Of a stretch of 64,000 bases of DNA, positions 1 to 10,434 are shown in pieces (positions within the stretch are counted from its first letter, which is position 1; each line of letters begins with the position of its first letter). Origin of the DNA: Dipteris shenzhenensis (lineage: Eukaryota; Polypodiophyta; Polypodiopsida; Gleicheniales); the NCBI GenBank assembly GCA_047967505.1, contig CM106538.1; one strand, written 5' to 3'. Both the position numbers and the translations under genes were made by a program. The notes below the pieces were generated by a model, which made no database searches, was not told the DNA's origin, and worked only from the letters and a program-made list of their open reading frames with translations.

Positions 1-229
1 CTCCTGCCCATCAAATCTTAAAAGATTAAGTACCTACAACCTGCCCCCACCTCGCAAATGCCGTGCAACCTGCACGCACCTCGACATGACCTTGTGCAGA
101 CTTTGGTTTGCCATTGTCTTCTTTCAGGTATGTTGTCTTCTATTCTTTGCTTGCCTCACTAGCTAGCTTCTCTGTGTGTATTCTAGACTGATCGTGGCCA
201 TGGCATCAATGGCAACATGCAGCTCACCA

Positions 230-2357
230 TGGCTTGTAAGAGAAGCAGACAGAGGTTGCGAGATAGGAAAGCCGAAAAGCTAGGTCACGGCAACAAAAGA
301 TACATTTGTAACATCTGCGAAGGGAGAAACAATGAGAACAAAGAAGATTACTTGTAGAGCAGTAGCAAGAAGCAGTTGCAGATGGACACATTCGATCATT
401 GCCATCGGAGCGAAGAACACGAGCTGTGGTGTCACGATTGGTGGGAGCATTAAAGGCAACAACATCAGGCCATTCACATGATTACCAGTCTTGAGTCTTC
501 ACAAGCTTTAGCCTGCACCCTAAAGTTCATAGAGTAACAACCCTACCAACACCTCAGGAGATGCACACCGAAGAGGGGATGCTCTCTAACCTGAGAAATG
601 GCCTACAGAAAGTGAAAGGGGTGCATAGCTTAGATCAACTAGCTGCAAAGAGGGCGACATTAGCTATGTTGATGTCCCCTAAAACAAAGGAGAAATGGCT
701 TGAGTGCACAATGTCAAAGATGTTGTCAATCAGATGGACCAACATGGCTCTAGCAGTTGAACGTAGAGTAGAAGCAATGCACGATCATCCCAATACGAGA
801 AGTCTGTGGGCTTCAACAAAACACAAGAAAAGGAGAGACAGCCTAAGTGCAGAATTCATTGCTACAGTGATGACGTTTTGGCACAAAAATACGAGAGTTT
901 CTCTAAATAGAAAGGACATCTGTAAGAAGCAAACGGGATGTAAGGTTTTGAGGAGAACATCATACACATGCTAGATACAATGCAGGTCAGTGGTGCCTAA
1001 ACTAGCCCGGTGGTTGTTTGTGATTAAGCTTTGGGATAGTTTACTTGTTTCTTTTCTTAAACTAGGCTTGGACTAAATGTGATTGTCCTAAACCAGCCCG
1101 GTGGTTGGAACATCATGCAACCATAGGCTGGTTCAGCTCAATCTCTAGTGATATGATTGTCTTGAACTAGCGTAGTTGAACAGACATTAGTTATTGTCCA
1201 GCCTGGTGGCATGGTTGAGCAAAAATTAACAGCAATATATTGTTATTTTACTAAACCAGCTCGGTGGTTGGAACATCATGCACCCATGGCTGCTTCAGCT
1301 CAATCACTAGTTATGTGATTGTCCTCAACTAGCGTGGTTGAACAGACATTAGTTATTGACCAGCCCGGTGGTTGAAATTATTGTGTTTCTAAGTACTTAA
1401 ATTCATTACATTTAATTTCCTGCTATTCGGGTCATATACCACTATTAAATTGTGGAATTTAGAAATGAAAAGCAATATATTGTTATTTTCTAATGGTGAA
1501 ATTCAAAAATGAAAAGCAATATACTTGTTATTGTCTAATATGTGAAGTTGAGACCGTCAGGCTAAACCATCCCGATGGTTGAAACTGTGATAGTGTCCTA
1601 AACCATCTCGGTGGTTGAAACTATGACTATCGTAAACGTGTCCTAAACCAGCCCGATGATTGAAATTGTGGTTGTCCTAAACCATCACGATGATTGAAAA
1701 TTATTTTATATACTTTAATTAGATTATGTTTTGTATGCTTTTAGTAGTAGCAAAAAGGGGGCTCATTGTTCTATTGTTCCCGCATGTTGGGTCAGTAGAT
1801 GGAGTTGTATCTCAAGTTTGAGGATTAGAATCCGGACATTACAATTGGGTAGAGGAACTTTTGAGCATTGTAAGCCTTCGTACGTCTGGAAACTCAAAGA
1901 CAAGAATGTTTGTTGTTGCAAAACACACATAGACTTTGACCTAGCCTAGCAAGCTATGAATGACTTGAGATCTGGTCGTGTTAGAGCATTGCTCCATGGG
2001 GATCGATGTCCATGTCTCCTCAATGAATGCGCAGTTTGTGGGACGCCTAAATCCTCATCATGTGTTGCAAGGGAGGGCAGGTTTTGTAGCCTGAGGTCTC
2101 TGTGGGAGCTAGTGGCTTGTCCAAAGGGAGACCATGAGTGGCACAGGATTGAATGCATTCACGGCACATGCAAGCATTGTAGTTTGAAGCTGAAGAAGAA
2201 GAAATTCAATGTCTATCCAAATGAAATTAGGGAAGACAATCACGTTGCTCTAAAATGGAGGAGATTTGAGCACCCAGCCAAGGGAGCTTGTAGGTCACGT
2301 GGTTCAATCCATCCCAAAATATGTGCTTCACAATTTCACAGCCAGCTAGCAGGATAA
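230..2357 (+). pseudogene. Relic of a Cys/His-rich, repeat-derived gene (two putative exons)
   Basis: I do not recognise a named family. Reading from 230, a Lys/Arg-rich stretch leads into a YICNICEG finger-like motif, with stops at 356 and 451. An ORF at 561-974 then contains FWHKNTRVS and RKDICKKQTG, and a small frameshift near 950 leads to a clean exon end (..DTMQ|gt) at 985. Coding character resumes near 1,795 after an AG acceptor. A part with stops (PDITIG) is followed by one frame, 1,845-2,357, broken only by a TAG at 1,947. That frame is Cys/His-rich: CCCKTH, CPC, CAVC, HEWHRIECI, GTCKHC, then KWRRFEHPAKG. The regular Cys/His spacing suggests a zinc-binding transposase or related repeat protein. 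The stops and shifts show it is dead. That the pieces form one gene is inferred from strand, order and splice-like borders. Confidence 0.45.
990..1710. repeat. Array of CCAGCCCGGTGGTTG motifs in the putative intron
   Basis: About nine copies of a short unit, roughly YTAAACCAGCCCGGTGGTTG, occur near 1,000, 1,090, 1,200, 1,253, 1,360, 1,561, 1,595, 1,641 and 1,677. Most are preceded by a TCCTAAA-like lead. The core AACCAGCCCGGTGGTT is an imperfect palindrome. Two longer copies (1,089-1,145 and 1,252-1,307) also share the downstream GGAACATCATGCA and GCTCAATC. Spacing is irregular at first and about 35-45 bp at the right end. Confidence 0.7.
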
Positions 2358-2846
2358 GCAGTTTAGGACTCTACCAACTTATACACCCATATTAACTCCT
2401 CCTTTCGTTGGGGGTCCTCTTCATTCTGGTCTTTGCAGTCTATACATCTTTGCGCCGCTATCATGTCGTGCCAAAAGAAACCTACATCATGAGCTTGATA
2501 AGTACCTTAAAGGAGCAGGAAAAACAATAGCCAAGGAAATTAATATTAACCGTATGTGCCAACTCCAAGTAATAAACCCACCATCAAAGCATGTTCTCCT
2601 TGCAGCTATTTTCCTCCTTCTCTGAGTCTGTGTCTATGAGGATTTCATCCAACATTATTTTCAGATAGAACAAAAGCAATCCAAAGTCTTTTGGGTATGC
2701 CATAGATTCGCAATTGGTGGATCAGTGTAGAGAGTTTGAATCAGTGTACAAGTTTTGGGGCTAGATTTTGTAATGGGCTCTTAGTTTTGTGTGCACTGCA
2801 CTTAAATAGGGAGAGAGTTCATTGAGCCCGACCTTCTCATTCTTCA
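2358..2846. other. No gene recognised
   Basis: I see no coding pattern, RNA gene or clear repeat on either strand here. Confidence 0.4.
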
Positions 2847-3013
2847 GTCTCATGTTAGTTGTCTAATCTAAATATTTTGTCTCACATTAGTTGTCTAATC
2901 GAAATCTTTTGTGGTACAATAGTTCACTAATCAAAATCTTTCAGTCTCACATTAGTGATCTAATCAAAATCTTTCGTCTCACATTACGTGTCAAATCAAA
3001 ATCTTTTGTCTCA
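2847..3013. repeat. Tandem repeat, about 35-bp unit
   Basis: About five diverged copies of a unit close to TCTCACATTAGTTGTCTAAT followed by CAAAATCTTTTG run head to tail. It lies just beyond the 3' end of the minus-strand ORF relic at 3.2-5.1 kb, so it may belong to the untranslated part of that element. Confidence 0.7.
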
Positions 3014-3169
3014 TTATTATCACTGCACTAGTGTGAATCAAAGGACACTATCTAGTCACTTAGCTAAGAAAACATTGCCCAAGTAAACTCTAGAGAAGAT
3101 TAACAATTCAATAGATTATACACAGATTACATAGATTACAATCTCAAAGACTCCTTTACTTTAGATTAC

Positions 3170-5140
3170 ATCTCAAGGATTCCTTGTTGAGCTCCCTGAT
3201 CGCAAGCTCGTCCCTCCTTGCTCCTTTCTAAAATGGGGCCAGTTCCTTCATATTTTGGCCCGACCCTTCCCTTCATGCCGCTTCCTCTTTTCTTGATTTG
3301 AGCTTCCTGGTTGCAAGATCGGCCCTTCTTGCTCCTTTCCTGAAGGGGGCTAGTTCCTCCTTTCAAGCTCCTTTTCCTCATAGTCAGGTTTGATCTTGGC
3401 CTTCTTCAACTTGATCTCCTTGTCTTTAATCTCTCTCGTCTTCCTGTTTGCAGCTTTGCTGTACATACAACCAACTTGCAAGATTTAAAGCTCAATTGCC
3501 TCAATTGAGCTGCAGCATCTACTTTCTCATCGTAGATAGCTATAGCAAGCAGACACATTTGATCTGTCCATGACCTAGGCAATGGCAAATGGCATTCTCT
3601 ACATACTAATTTTGTATGCACAAACACCCCAAAGCAAAAAATGTGCAAAGGGTGGTAGCATGCAAGCCATCGGATACACCAATCATCTATGATGGGGGTA
3701 TGGCAGACCATGCATTTCGAACCCTGTTGCATAACAGAATAGGCATCTAATTTAACTATTGCGGCTGTCAATACCACATTCTTGCTCTGTACATGACGAA
3801 GTTGTTTCTTGATGTTCCTCCCTCATCCTAAGGCTGCGGATGTTCTCCTTCATCTCCTCCACTTTTTGCTCACTCTGTGCAACAGCTTCATCTGAATCCC
3901 TCAGCATCTGTTGAACCCGCATAAATTGCTGAAAAACATCTTCATGGGCAGTTTCCAAGACTTCCACTCTAGTTTGGAAATCTCACAGGACGATGAACTG
4001 CTTTTCATAACTGTTGAAAGCCATGGCAAGCTTGTGCAAACATCTATCGTGATCTTCTCGCAGGGTATTGTAGGTTGCTGGAACTTGCTCCACTGCGGTG
4101 GCTGGAACTTGCTCCACTATGGTGGCTGGAACTTGCTCCACCATGGCTACTCTCTACATCCTTCCTGGCCTGGGGAGCTGCCTCGTTGTCTTCTCCACCC
4201 CGGTTGCTGTGTCTACCCCATCCTTCTTGGCCTTGAAGCTCTCTCGCAGTTCCTGCATCACCTTTCTGGTTTCTACATTCTCCCTTTTCAGCTCCTCCAT
4301 CATCTAGTCTTTTTCAATGTTCAATGCATTCTGCATGTTGCAGAGCCGTTGGTAAAGACCCTTCTTCTCAGCTCTCTGATCTTCAAGGTCCTTTCGCATC
4401 TTTTCTAGCTCCTTGTCCACCATGTCCCCCTCATTTCTCACTTCTTCGAGCCTATCTCAGAGCTCTTTTATGTGCTTCTCTACTTCTTCTCTTCTATGCC
4501 TTTCCATGTCGACCAATTTTGTAGTGGCCTCAACTTGCTCTTGTGCCTCGTCTACCTTGGCTTCTACACCTTCCTTGAGACTTTTCTCAAGTTGCGCTGC
4601 CTTTGCTGCATCAGTGGCTTTCTCTTGTAGAAAAGTCACCTTCTGAGACATTTGCTTCTTGTATTGCTCAAAAATCCCTTTGAGGGTAGATGCCATCAGG
4701 TGCATTGCAACTCCAGCAGACTGAGATGATAATTGGGATTTGCCATCCATGCAATTCTTCAAGTTGGTTAACATGCTCTTGGAGATCGCCCTTGAGAAAG
4801 ATACATCATGTCATTTCAATTGCTCTACTGCTACTTGAACCTTCCAAACTTGCAGGTTCCTCTCGTATCAGAAAAGAAGTGAATTGTCTTCTTCAACACA
4901 TCTTGGAGGCCTATTGGCAAGCTTGAAATCTTGACTCCACCATCTTTACTAATTTGAGCATTGGGGTATAGGTCTAGAATATCATGTCTCTTCCACTGCT
5001 TCTCGAAAAAGTGTTCTTGTGAACTGCCTCTAGAAATTCCTAGAGCCTTTTCAATCATGCTTTCATTTATGGTAATCTTCTGACCTTGACAGACTAGTTG
5101 CCCCTCCTTCACGTTCACCTCCTACACCATCTTGGTGAAG
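3170..5140 (-). pseudogene. Coiled-coil/RING-like ORF relic, copy A (gypsy-associated family)
   Basis: Function unknown. Read leftwards, an N-terminal piece (5,118-4,831) contains KITINESMIEKALGIS, FFEKQWKRHDILDLYP and FFSDTRGT. A long Lys/Glu/Ala-rich coiled coil (4,774-4,457) and a second helical stretch (3,967-3,780) follow. The next ORF (3,777-3,406) has a RING-like Cys/His pattern: CMVC, then CYHPLHIFC, then CREC. A Lys-rich tail runs to 3,170. The pieces are broken by stops and frameshifts, so this is decayed. Copy B at 19.3-21.0 kb (+) matches segment by segment. The ORF downstream of the gypsy integrase at 10.4-12.9 kb has a similar coiled-coil then C-x2-C layout. I infer an accessory retrotransposon ORF rather than a host gene. 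The RING-like label rests on Cys/His spacing alone. Confidence 0.5.
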
Positions 5141-5379
5141 TTTTGTAGAGCATCCAAATTGGGTTTTTAAATAGTGAGAGAGGAGCTCCCATATGTCATG
5201 ATTTCAAGATCAGGGGAGGAGGGGTTCTTGCACTATGCTGCAGAGGGGGAGGAAACATTGTGTGAGGAGCTCTTGGACTATGCAGGGTCCATTACGAGAG
5301 GGGATAGAAGTTTTAGGAAGAGTGCAAGGAAGAAAGAAATGGTCGAGAGGGATAGAAGATGAAGCAGTGAAGGAAATGG

Positions 5380-6250
5380 AATAGTGGAGGCTTGATATTG
5401 CAAGTGAGAACGAAATGTTCGAGAGGGATAGAAGAGGAAATAGTTAAGGGAATGGAATAGCAGTTTGTAGCCTAACTACACTATCAAGGTGAGAGCCACC
5501 ACAGTGGTTGTAGCCCGACTACTATCAAGGAAGGTGAGAGCCAATGCGGTGGTTGTAGCTTGACTATAACTTCAAGGTTGGCCCGAATTTTGAATAATTC
5601 AAGGCAGCAATATTGACTTGCATGGTAAAGAATGATCAGAGGTGGTGGCATCTAAGATTCCCAGCCATGTCTGTGGTGGCGGCTAAGATCCACCGAGCTG
5701 TCAGTAAATTACCAGCCACTGCAGTGGTCCACAATTCCTCAGCTTCTAGTTACCACCACTAGGCTTGCATGCATGATTACTTACGAGTGCAGTAAATTAT
5801 GGTAATGAGGGATTAGAGGTGATTAGGCTTCACGATTTACTTTTGTGGGAATTACTGCCCGATGGTGGTGGCTATCACTAGCCACGTCTATCATGGCTAC
5901 GATTCCACCGTGCCACCGCTCACCCACCACCACGCTTTAGCATGCATGATCACTACGAGTGTAGTAAAAATTACCAGTCATCGGGCTCGCATGCTCAATA
6001 GAGAATTAGAGTGCATGGTAATGAGTGATTAGACATGGTAATGAGAATTACAGCCCGGTGGTGGTGGCTCTCATTAGCCATGTCTGTCATGGCTAAGATT
6101 CCACCGGGCTGGCAGGTAGTTAATTACCAGCCACTGGAGTGGACCACATGGCATCTTCTTCATGATTACCAGCCCGTCTAGGGGATTTTACCGCGGTGGC
6201 TTGCAATTAATATGGATGGAACCCCGGGCTCCCAGCCATTGTGGTGGCTC
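5380..6250. repeat. Palindrome-rich repeat region with CCAGCC/GGTGG motifs
   Basis: Two to three copies of a unit of about 55 bp (AGAGCCACCACAGTGGTTGTAG type) lie at 5,460-5,580. Further on, a block including TTAGCCATGTCTGTCATGG, CCACCGGGCTGGC and ATTACCAGCCACTG occurs twice, near 5,640-5,740 and 6,055-6,155. Many motifs are short inverted repeats such as ACCAGCCACTGCAGTGGT. The theme resembles the array at 990-1,710. No protein-coding pattern is evident. It may be the LTR or untranslated part of an unidentified element. Confidence 0.5.
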
Positions 6251-6572
6251 GAACTTTATAATATATATAAGATCTATGGCATTTGGCATTTTACTACGTT
6301 GCTCTAATTGACCCATGCTCTGCTACTTTGCTCCACATCCCTCCTCTAGCTCTTTTTCGCCCCTACTCTACTTTTCTCCACGCTTCCTCCTCCAACTCTC
6401 GTCACTACATCTGCTCCCCTGCTCATCTTTTGCTCACCCACTCATCTTCAGCATGCCTAGTACCACCCCCCCTCGATGCTCTGTGATCCCAATCTCATAT
6501 AAGATGATTGTGTTGCACTCACTTGGAGTAGAAATGCTAGCACTAGTGGAGACCCTTCATTTCCATAGGTGA

Positions 6573-6722
6573 CTCCCCACACATCTGAATGTCATCACCT
6601 TAGATAACATGCTCATAGAGGGCCTCTTTATGGTTGTGATGTATGGGTTCCCCCTAGATGTTGACGAAGGTCTCAATATTTTCACAGTAGAGTACTCTCG
6701 ACTTGCTAGGGGGGCCATAATC
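6573..6722 (+). pseudogene. Short coding-like remnant, unrecognised
   Basis: A frame of about 48 codons opens after a TGA and reads with ordinary protein character, for example NVITLDNMLIEGLF and VDEGLNIFTVEY, up to a TGA at 6,720. The flanks are stop-rich in all frames. It could be a fragment of another retroelement ORF. I cannot assign a family. The neighbouring 6,250-6,570 and 6,723-6,960 hold nothing I can identify. Confidence 0.25.
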
Positions 6723-6959
6723 TGAGTCTTGGCAATGTTCATGGTCTTCGGCCCCTCCATCGTATCCTCCTTTGGCTCCCTAAAAATTTTTAATGCAACA
6801 AGCTAGACTGGCAAAAAATTGAGTTGTACAAATTCCATCTTGCTCAAATGAGGCTCTCAGCAATGGCTCAATGTAATCTTTTGGGCTCTCAAAATGATCT
6901 TTTGGCTCACTAGACGTAATGTTTTGGTCTCTAAGGCATTTATGTAATCTCTTTTTGTG

Positions 6960-7381
6960 CAATTTTCAATGAATCCATGGCATAGTTTGCCAATAAAATC
7001 AAAAGCATTATGACCCAACTAGAAGGCATAAATGCAAAAGTAGGAGAAATGGATGCACTTGCAATCCTCCTTGAAAGCATGCCTAAAGAGTATAACACAT
7101 TGACAATGACTTTGAAGAATCTTCCGGATCCAAACTTTGAGGAATGTGTATCCTCTCTTCTTGAGAAAGAAAGAGAGTTGAAGGTATCGACATCGACACC
7201 TACATCAACACGCAGCAACAATAATGAAGAACAAGCATTATTTAGTAAAACATCAACAAAGTGTTACAATTGCAGAATGATGGGTCACTATCAAAGTGAC
7301 TGTAGAGTGAAGAACAAACCAAAGTGTCACCATTGCAAGAAGCTAGGACACAAAGAAGAAGACTGGAGATTGAAGAACTAG
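6960..7381 (+). pseudogene. gag: Ty1/copia gag fragment with zinc knuckles
   Basis: The open frame (first Met at 7,010) has the C-terminal half of a copia nucleocapsid/gag protein. LLESMPKEYNTL resembles the conserved gag helix, and two zinc knuckles follow: CYNCRMMGHYQSDC (complete CX2CX4HX4C) and CHHCKKLGHKEEDW, where the last Cys is Trp. A stop follows at 7,381. Protease, integrase and RT are absent. Within 300 bp the sequence reaches a polypurine tract and 3' LTR, so the element has lost its pol region and cannot be autonomous. It lies on the same strand as the LTR at 7,671. Confidence 0.8.
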
Positions 7382-7484
7382 CAGGTCAACTATGTGGAGT
7401 CATCATCAGGTCTTGAGCAGAATGACAACAACAACATGTATTGAGAAGCAAAAGCCTTAATCCATCTTTAGACTATATTCTTGT

Positions 7485-7670
7485 AATCAAACCTGACCAC
7501 CTGCAAAGTAGCCATGTAAGCACTCAGGGGAGGTATTAACATGTAAAGACCACACTTGACCACCTTAAGTAGCAATGTATGCATTAAGGGAAGATGATCG
7601 ATTTATAACTCACATCTGACCACCTTGCAGTAGCCAATGGATCATGGCACCAAGGGGAGGTGTTGAGGAA
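7485..7670 (+). repeat. Triple repeat ending in polypurine-tract-like motif
   Basis: Three diverged units of about 60-70 bp share CTGACCACCT, then GTAGCCAATG-like sequence, and end in a purine run (AGGGGAGGT, AAGGGAAGAT, AAGGGGAGGT). The last purine run abuts the LTR start, as expected of a retrotransposon polypurine tract. Confidence 0.6.
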
Positions 7671-7950
7671 TATGGTGCCATGAGCACATAACTAGAGGCT
7701 AAGGTATGGTATAGGAACATGTTAAAGTAGCCACCCTAGGATGTGGACTACATGATGTGAGGATGTGGATTGAGGACATCTACAAGGAGAGATGTAGATC
7801 AGAGGATCCCACAAGTGTTGACTATTCTAAAGGCTCTCTATATAAGAAGCCTATCATGTATTTTTGATTACACACATTGCAATAGATTGAGTGTTTGCTA
7901 CCCTATGTCTCTCTTGTGGTGCTTTGATCCTCCTTGATCTCTCTCTTTCA
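7671..7950 (+). mobile_element. 3' LTR of the truncated copia element
   Basis: It starts TGTTGAGGAATATGG directly after the AAGGGGAGG purine tract. It holds a TATA-like CTCTATATAAGAAG near 7,838. The right edge is uncertain: CTTTCA at about 7,950 or CCTCA at about 7,969. The first ~130 bp recur on the minus strand at 29,158-29,290, confirming a repeat boundary at TGTTGAGG. Confidence 0.7.
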
Positions 7951-7984
7951 CATAAGTTTCAGGTCCTCATAAATTTTTATCTCT

Positions 7985-8210
7985 ATAGGGGAACATTTGG
8001 GTTGGGTGGGTATGCAGAATTCCACATTTGTGCACATGCATGGTGCATAGGTGCATCCAAATTGCATGTGTGGACCATCATGGAATGGTCAAGTGTCCGA
8101 TCACCATGCAAACTTAAGAGTGTCAATTAGATTAATTTCCATGTCCTTGCAAAATTTTGTGTTGATCGAGAAGCATTTGGGTTGATGAACATGAGAAATT
8201 CCCCATTGTT
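7985..8210 (-). repeat. Single monomer of the ~180-bp satellite
   Basis: The reverse complement matches the array at 29.3-32.6 kb. It shows GACACTTGACCATTCCATGA, GGTCCACACATGCAA, CACCATGCATGTGCACAAAT and CCCACCCAACCCAAATGTT in the same order. It follows the copia LTR immediately. Confidence 0.8.
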
Positions 8211-9440
8211 TGCTCTTTCCCAAGCTTCCGCCAGAAGAGTAGGGTTTTCTCAATATGTAGGGTTCTAAGGCTTTTGTCACCTACAAATATATAGGTGTTG
8301 TCATTTGTAGTATAAGTGTAGCTTAGGACCTTGAGTCGTATTCTAGTGAGAGACGTAGGCTTAAGTGTGGTAAGCAAACATACTGCATCCATGTGTGAAA
8401 GGAACATGCATCATCATAGTTGGGGTAGTGAAGGCTTTCGCTTTCATTGGGGGTTGAAGGGTTTAGGAGGAGTTTAAGGTTTGGAGGGAGGTTTAGGGTT
8501 TAGAAAGAGGTTCCAAGGTTCAGAGGGAGGTTCCAGACTTTAGAAGAGGTTCAAGGATTAGGAGGAGGATCCAAGGTTCAGGGTAGAGTACATGGTGGAG
8601 AACTCATCTCCCTCATAGATCATGGACATTAAGGGTTGAGGAACTAAGGGTTTAGGGGGAGCATAGGAGTGGGAGAGGAAGAAGATGTAAGAGCATGGGG
8701 GGAAAGGAGAGAAAGTAGAAGGGAGAAAGAGGAGGGAGGAGGAGGAGGAGGAGGAGGAGGAGGAGGAGGAGGAGGAGGAGGAGGGAGGAGGAGAGGGAGA
8801 GAATAGGTTGCAAGGTTAGAGGAGAGGGGAGGAATTGCAAGGTTAGGACATGCTTTTGGACGTGGAGTACAAGGAAGCATGGACACTTGAGACAATTGCT
8901 TGGAATACCAAAGTAGAACTCAACACAATGCCCCAAAGAGTGTGGGCTTCATTCCATTATGGGGTATTTATACAAGTTGGAGAGCTTCTCTCTCTACATG
9001 CAGGAATTGTAAGACATTCTCTCTCTACATGTAGAACTTTCATATAGAAGTTGCATGTAGGAGTTGTATGTAGAACTCATATGTAGCACATGCCTATAGG
9101 AATCACATGTAGGACTTACATGTAGAACATGCATGTAGGAGTTACAAGTAGAACATCTACAAGCGGAGCTTTTCCGCTTCTCTCTACACACACATTCTGT
9201 ACTACCTAAGTCCATGTTGGCACAGAGACAACATACTCTCGAATCCATTTTATTACCCATCCTCGGGTTATGGCTTATTGTGATCATGTAGTTGGGATGC
9301 CATGCGTGAAATCCAGTGGTTGTGGAACTTGTGTCATGCTAGTTGATCCTGTTGTAAAGCCTTGGCACCATACAATTTTTGCTGCCTTTATCCACCATTT
9401 GTTCGAACAGAGATATGTGGTGTGCTTCTAAGAAGATTAA
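8211..9440. other. Non-coding, low-complexity stretch
   Basis: It contains purine-rich G/A repeats at 8,430-8,620 (GGTTTAGGGTTTAG at about 8,492), a (GGA)n microsatellite at 8,735-8,800, and a repeat of about 25 bp built on CATGTAGGAGTTGTATGTAG at 8,990-9,160. ORFs here are products of the repeats. I see no gene. Confidence 0.6.
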
Positions 9441-9452
9441 TATTTGATAGAG

Positions 9453-10300
9453 TCAGCTTGTAATCTGAGCATTGATCCATTCATTGGGATTGAAACTAAG
9501 TGGAGGCAAATGGCGGTCGAGGTGGCTAGGGACCTCCAAAATGTATTCCAATGTTTTGCAGATGATAGCACTTTGGCAAAGGAAACGGTCAATGTTGCCA
9601 CGCATTATTTGCTCATGTTGATGAAGTGTTGGAATTAGTGTGCCTTGGATATTCCATTCTACACCAGAGTATGGTTCGATCATTGGCTAATTAATGGTGT
9701 GATCTTCACCCAAAGTGTGTATGTTTTCTTCCCGTCTGTGACATCGTGGAACTACATAGAACTTGGAATGGGTTCTGAGACAAGGAGGTGCATGCAGGTA
9801 CTCTTTCAAGAAGATTACATCAAAGAGCTTGGGACGGCACCAATCAGGTTGGGGATCCAACTTGCTTATCCAATCTTCACTAATTTGATGCTGATGAAGG
9901 AAAGTTGCCATCCACCTTGAGTTTTTATATTAGGATATTTGCTCCAAAATTCTTTGATGGGGTTACTGGGAACTGGTATCTCATCAAGATCATACCCATC
10001 ATTGGAATTCGGCATGGGAGTACGAATTGGATTATCCCGATCCTAAGATTCAAAATCAAATAATGTGTCATTTTCTGCTGATGGCAGCACAAGTAGTGTT
10101 GGAGGTGATGATGGGGCAGGGAGAGAATCTGGGGACATGGGCGAGAAATATCAAAGAGTGTTAGTTGTGGAAGGGGGAGCAGAGGGGAGGGGGGGAAGAA
10201 CTGGGCAAATGGTTTGAGCAACTTGGTAATCTTCGAGGGTAGAATTAGCAAGGGAAGGGAAGAAGCTAGGTGTGAGGGGCTCATAAGTTTGTGACTATTG
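9453..10300 (-). pseudogene. Gypsy-associated 3' ORF remnant
   Basis: Minus-strand coding character continues downstream of the coiled-coil/RING-like ORF. A segment with NDGYDLDEIPVPSN and FWSKYPNIKT lies at about 10,040-9,925. After a frameshift, one frame runs 9,911-9,453 with a single in-frame TAG near 9,687 (motifs HQISEDWISKLDPQPDW and CKTLEYILEVPSHLDRH). No family is recognised. Strand and position suggest it belongs to the gypsy element at 9.4-18.9 kb, as a further ORF between pol and the 3' LTR. The LTR itself was not identified. Confidence 0.4.
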
Positions 10301-10434
10301 GGTTAGTTGAAAATGGTGAGAGGCATGAGCAAAGAGACAATAAAGGGAATAGATGTTAGGATGGAGCTCAAGGAAGTTTAAGAGGGTGGTAGCAGCAAGG
10401 GTAAGTGAGGCTATGAAGTTGGCAGAGAGAGTGG

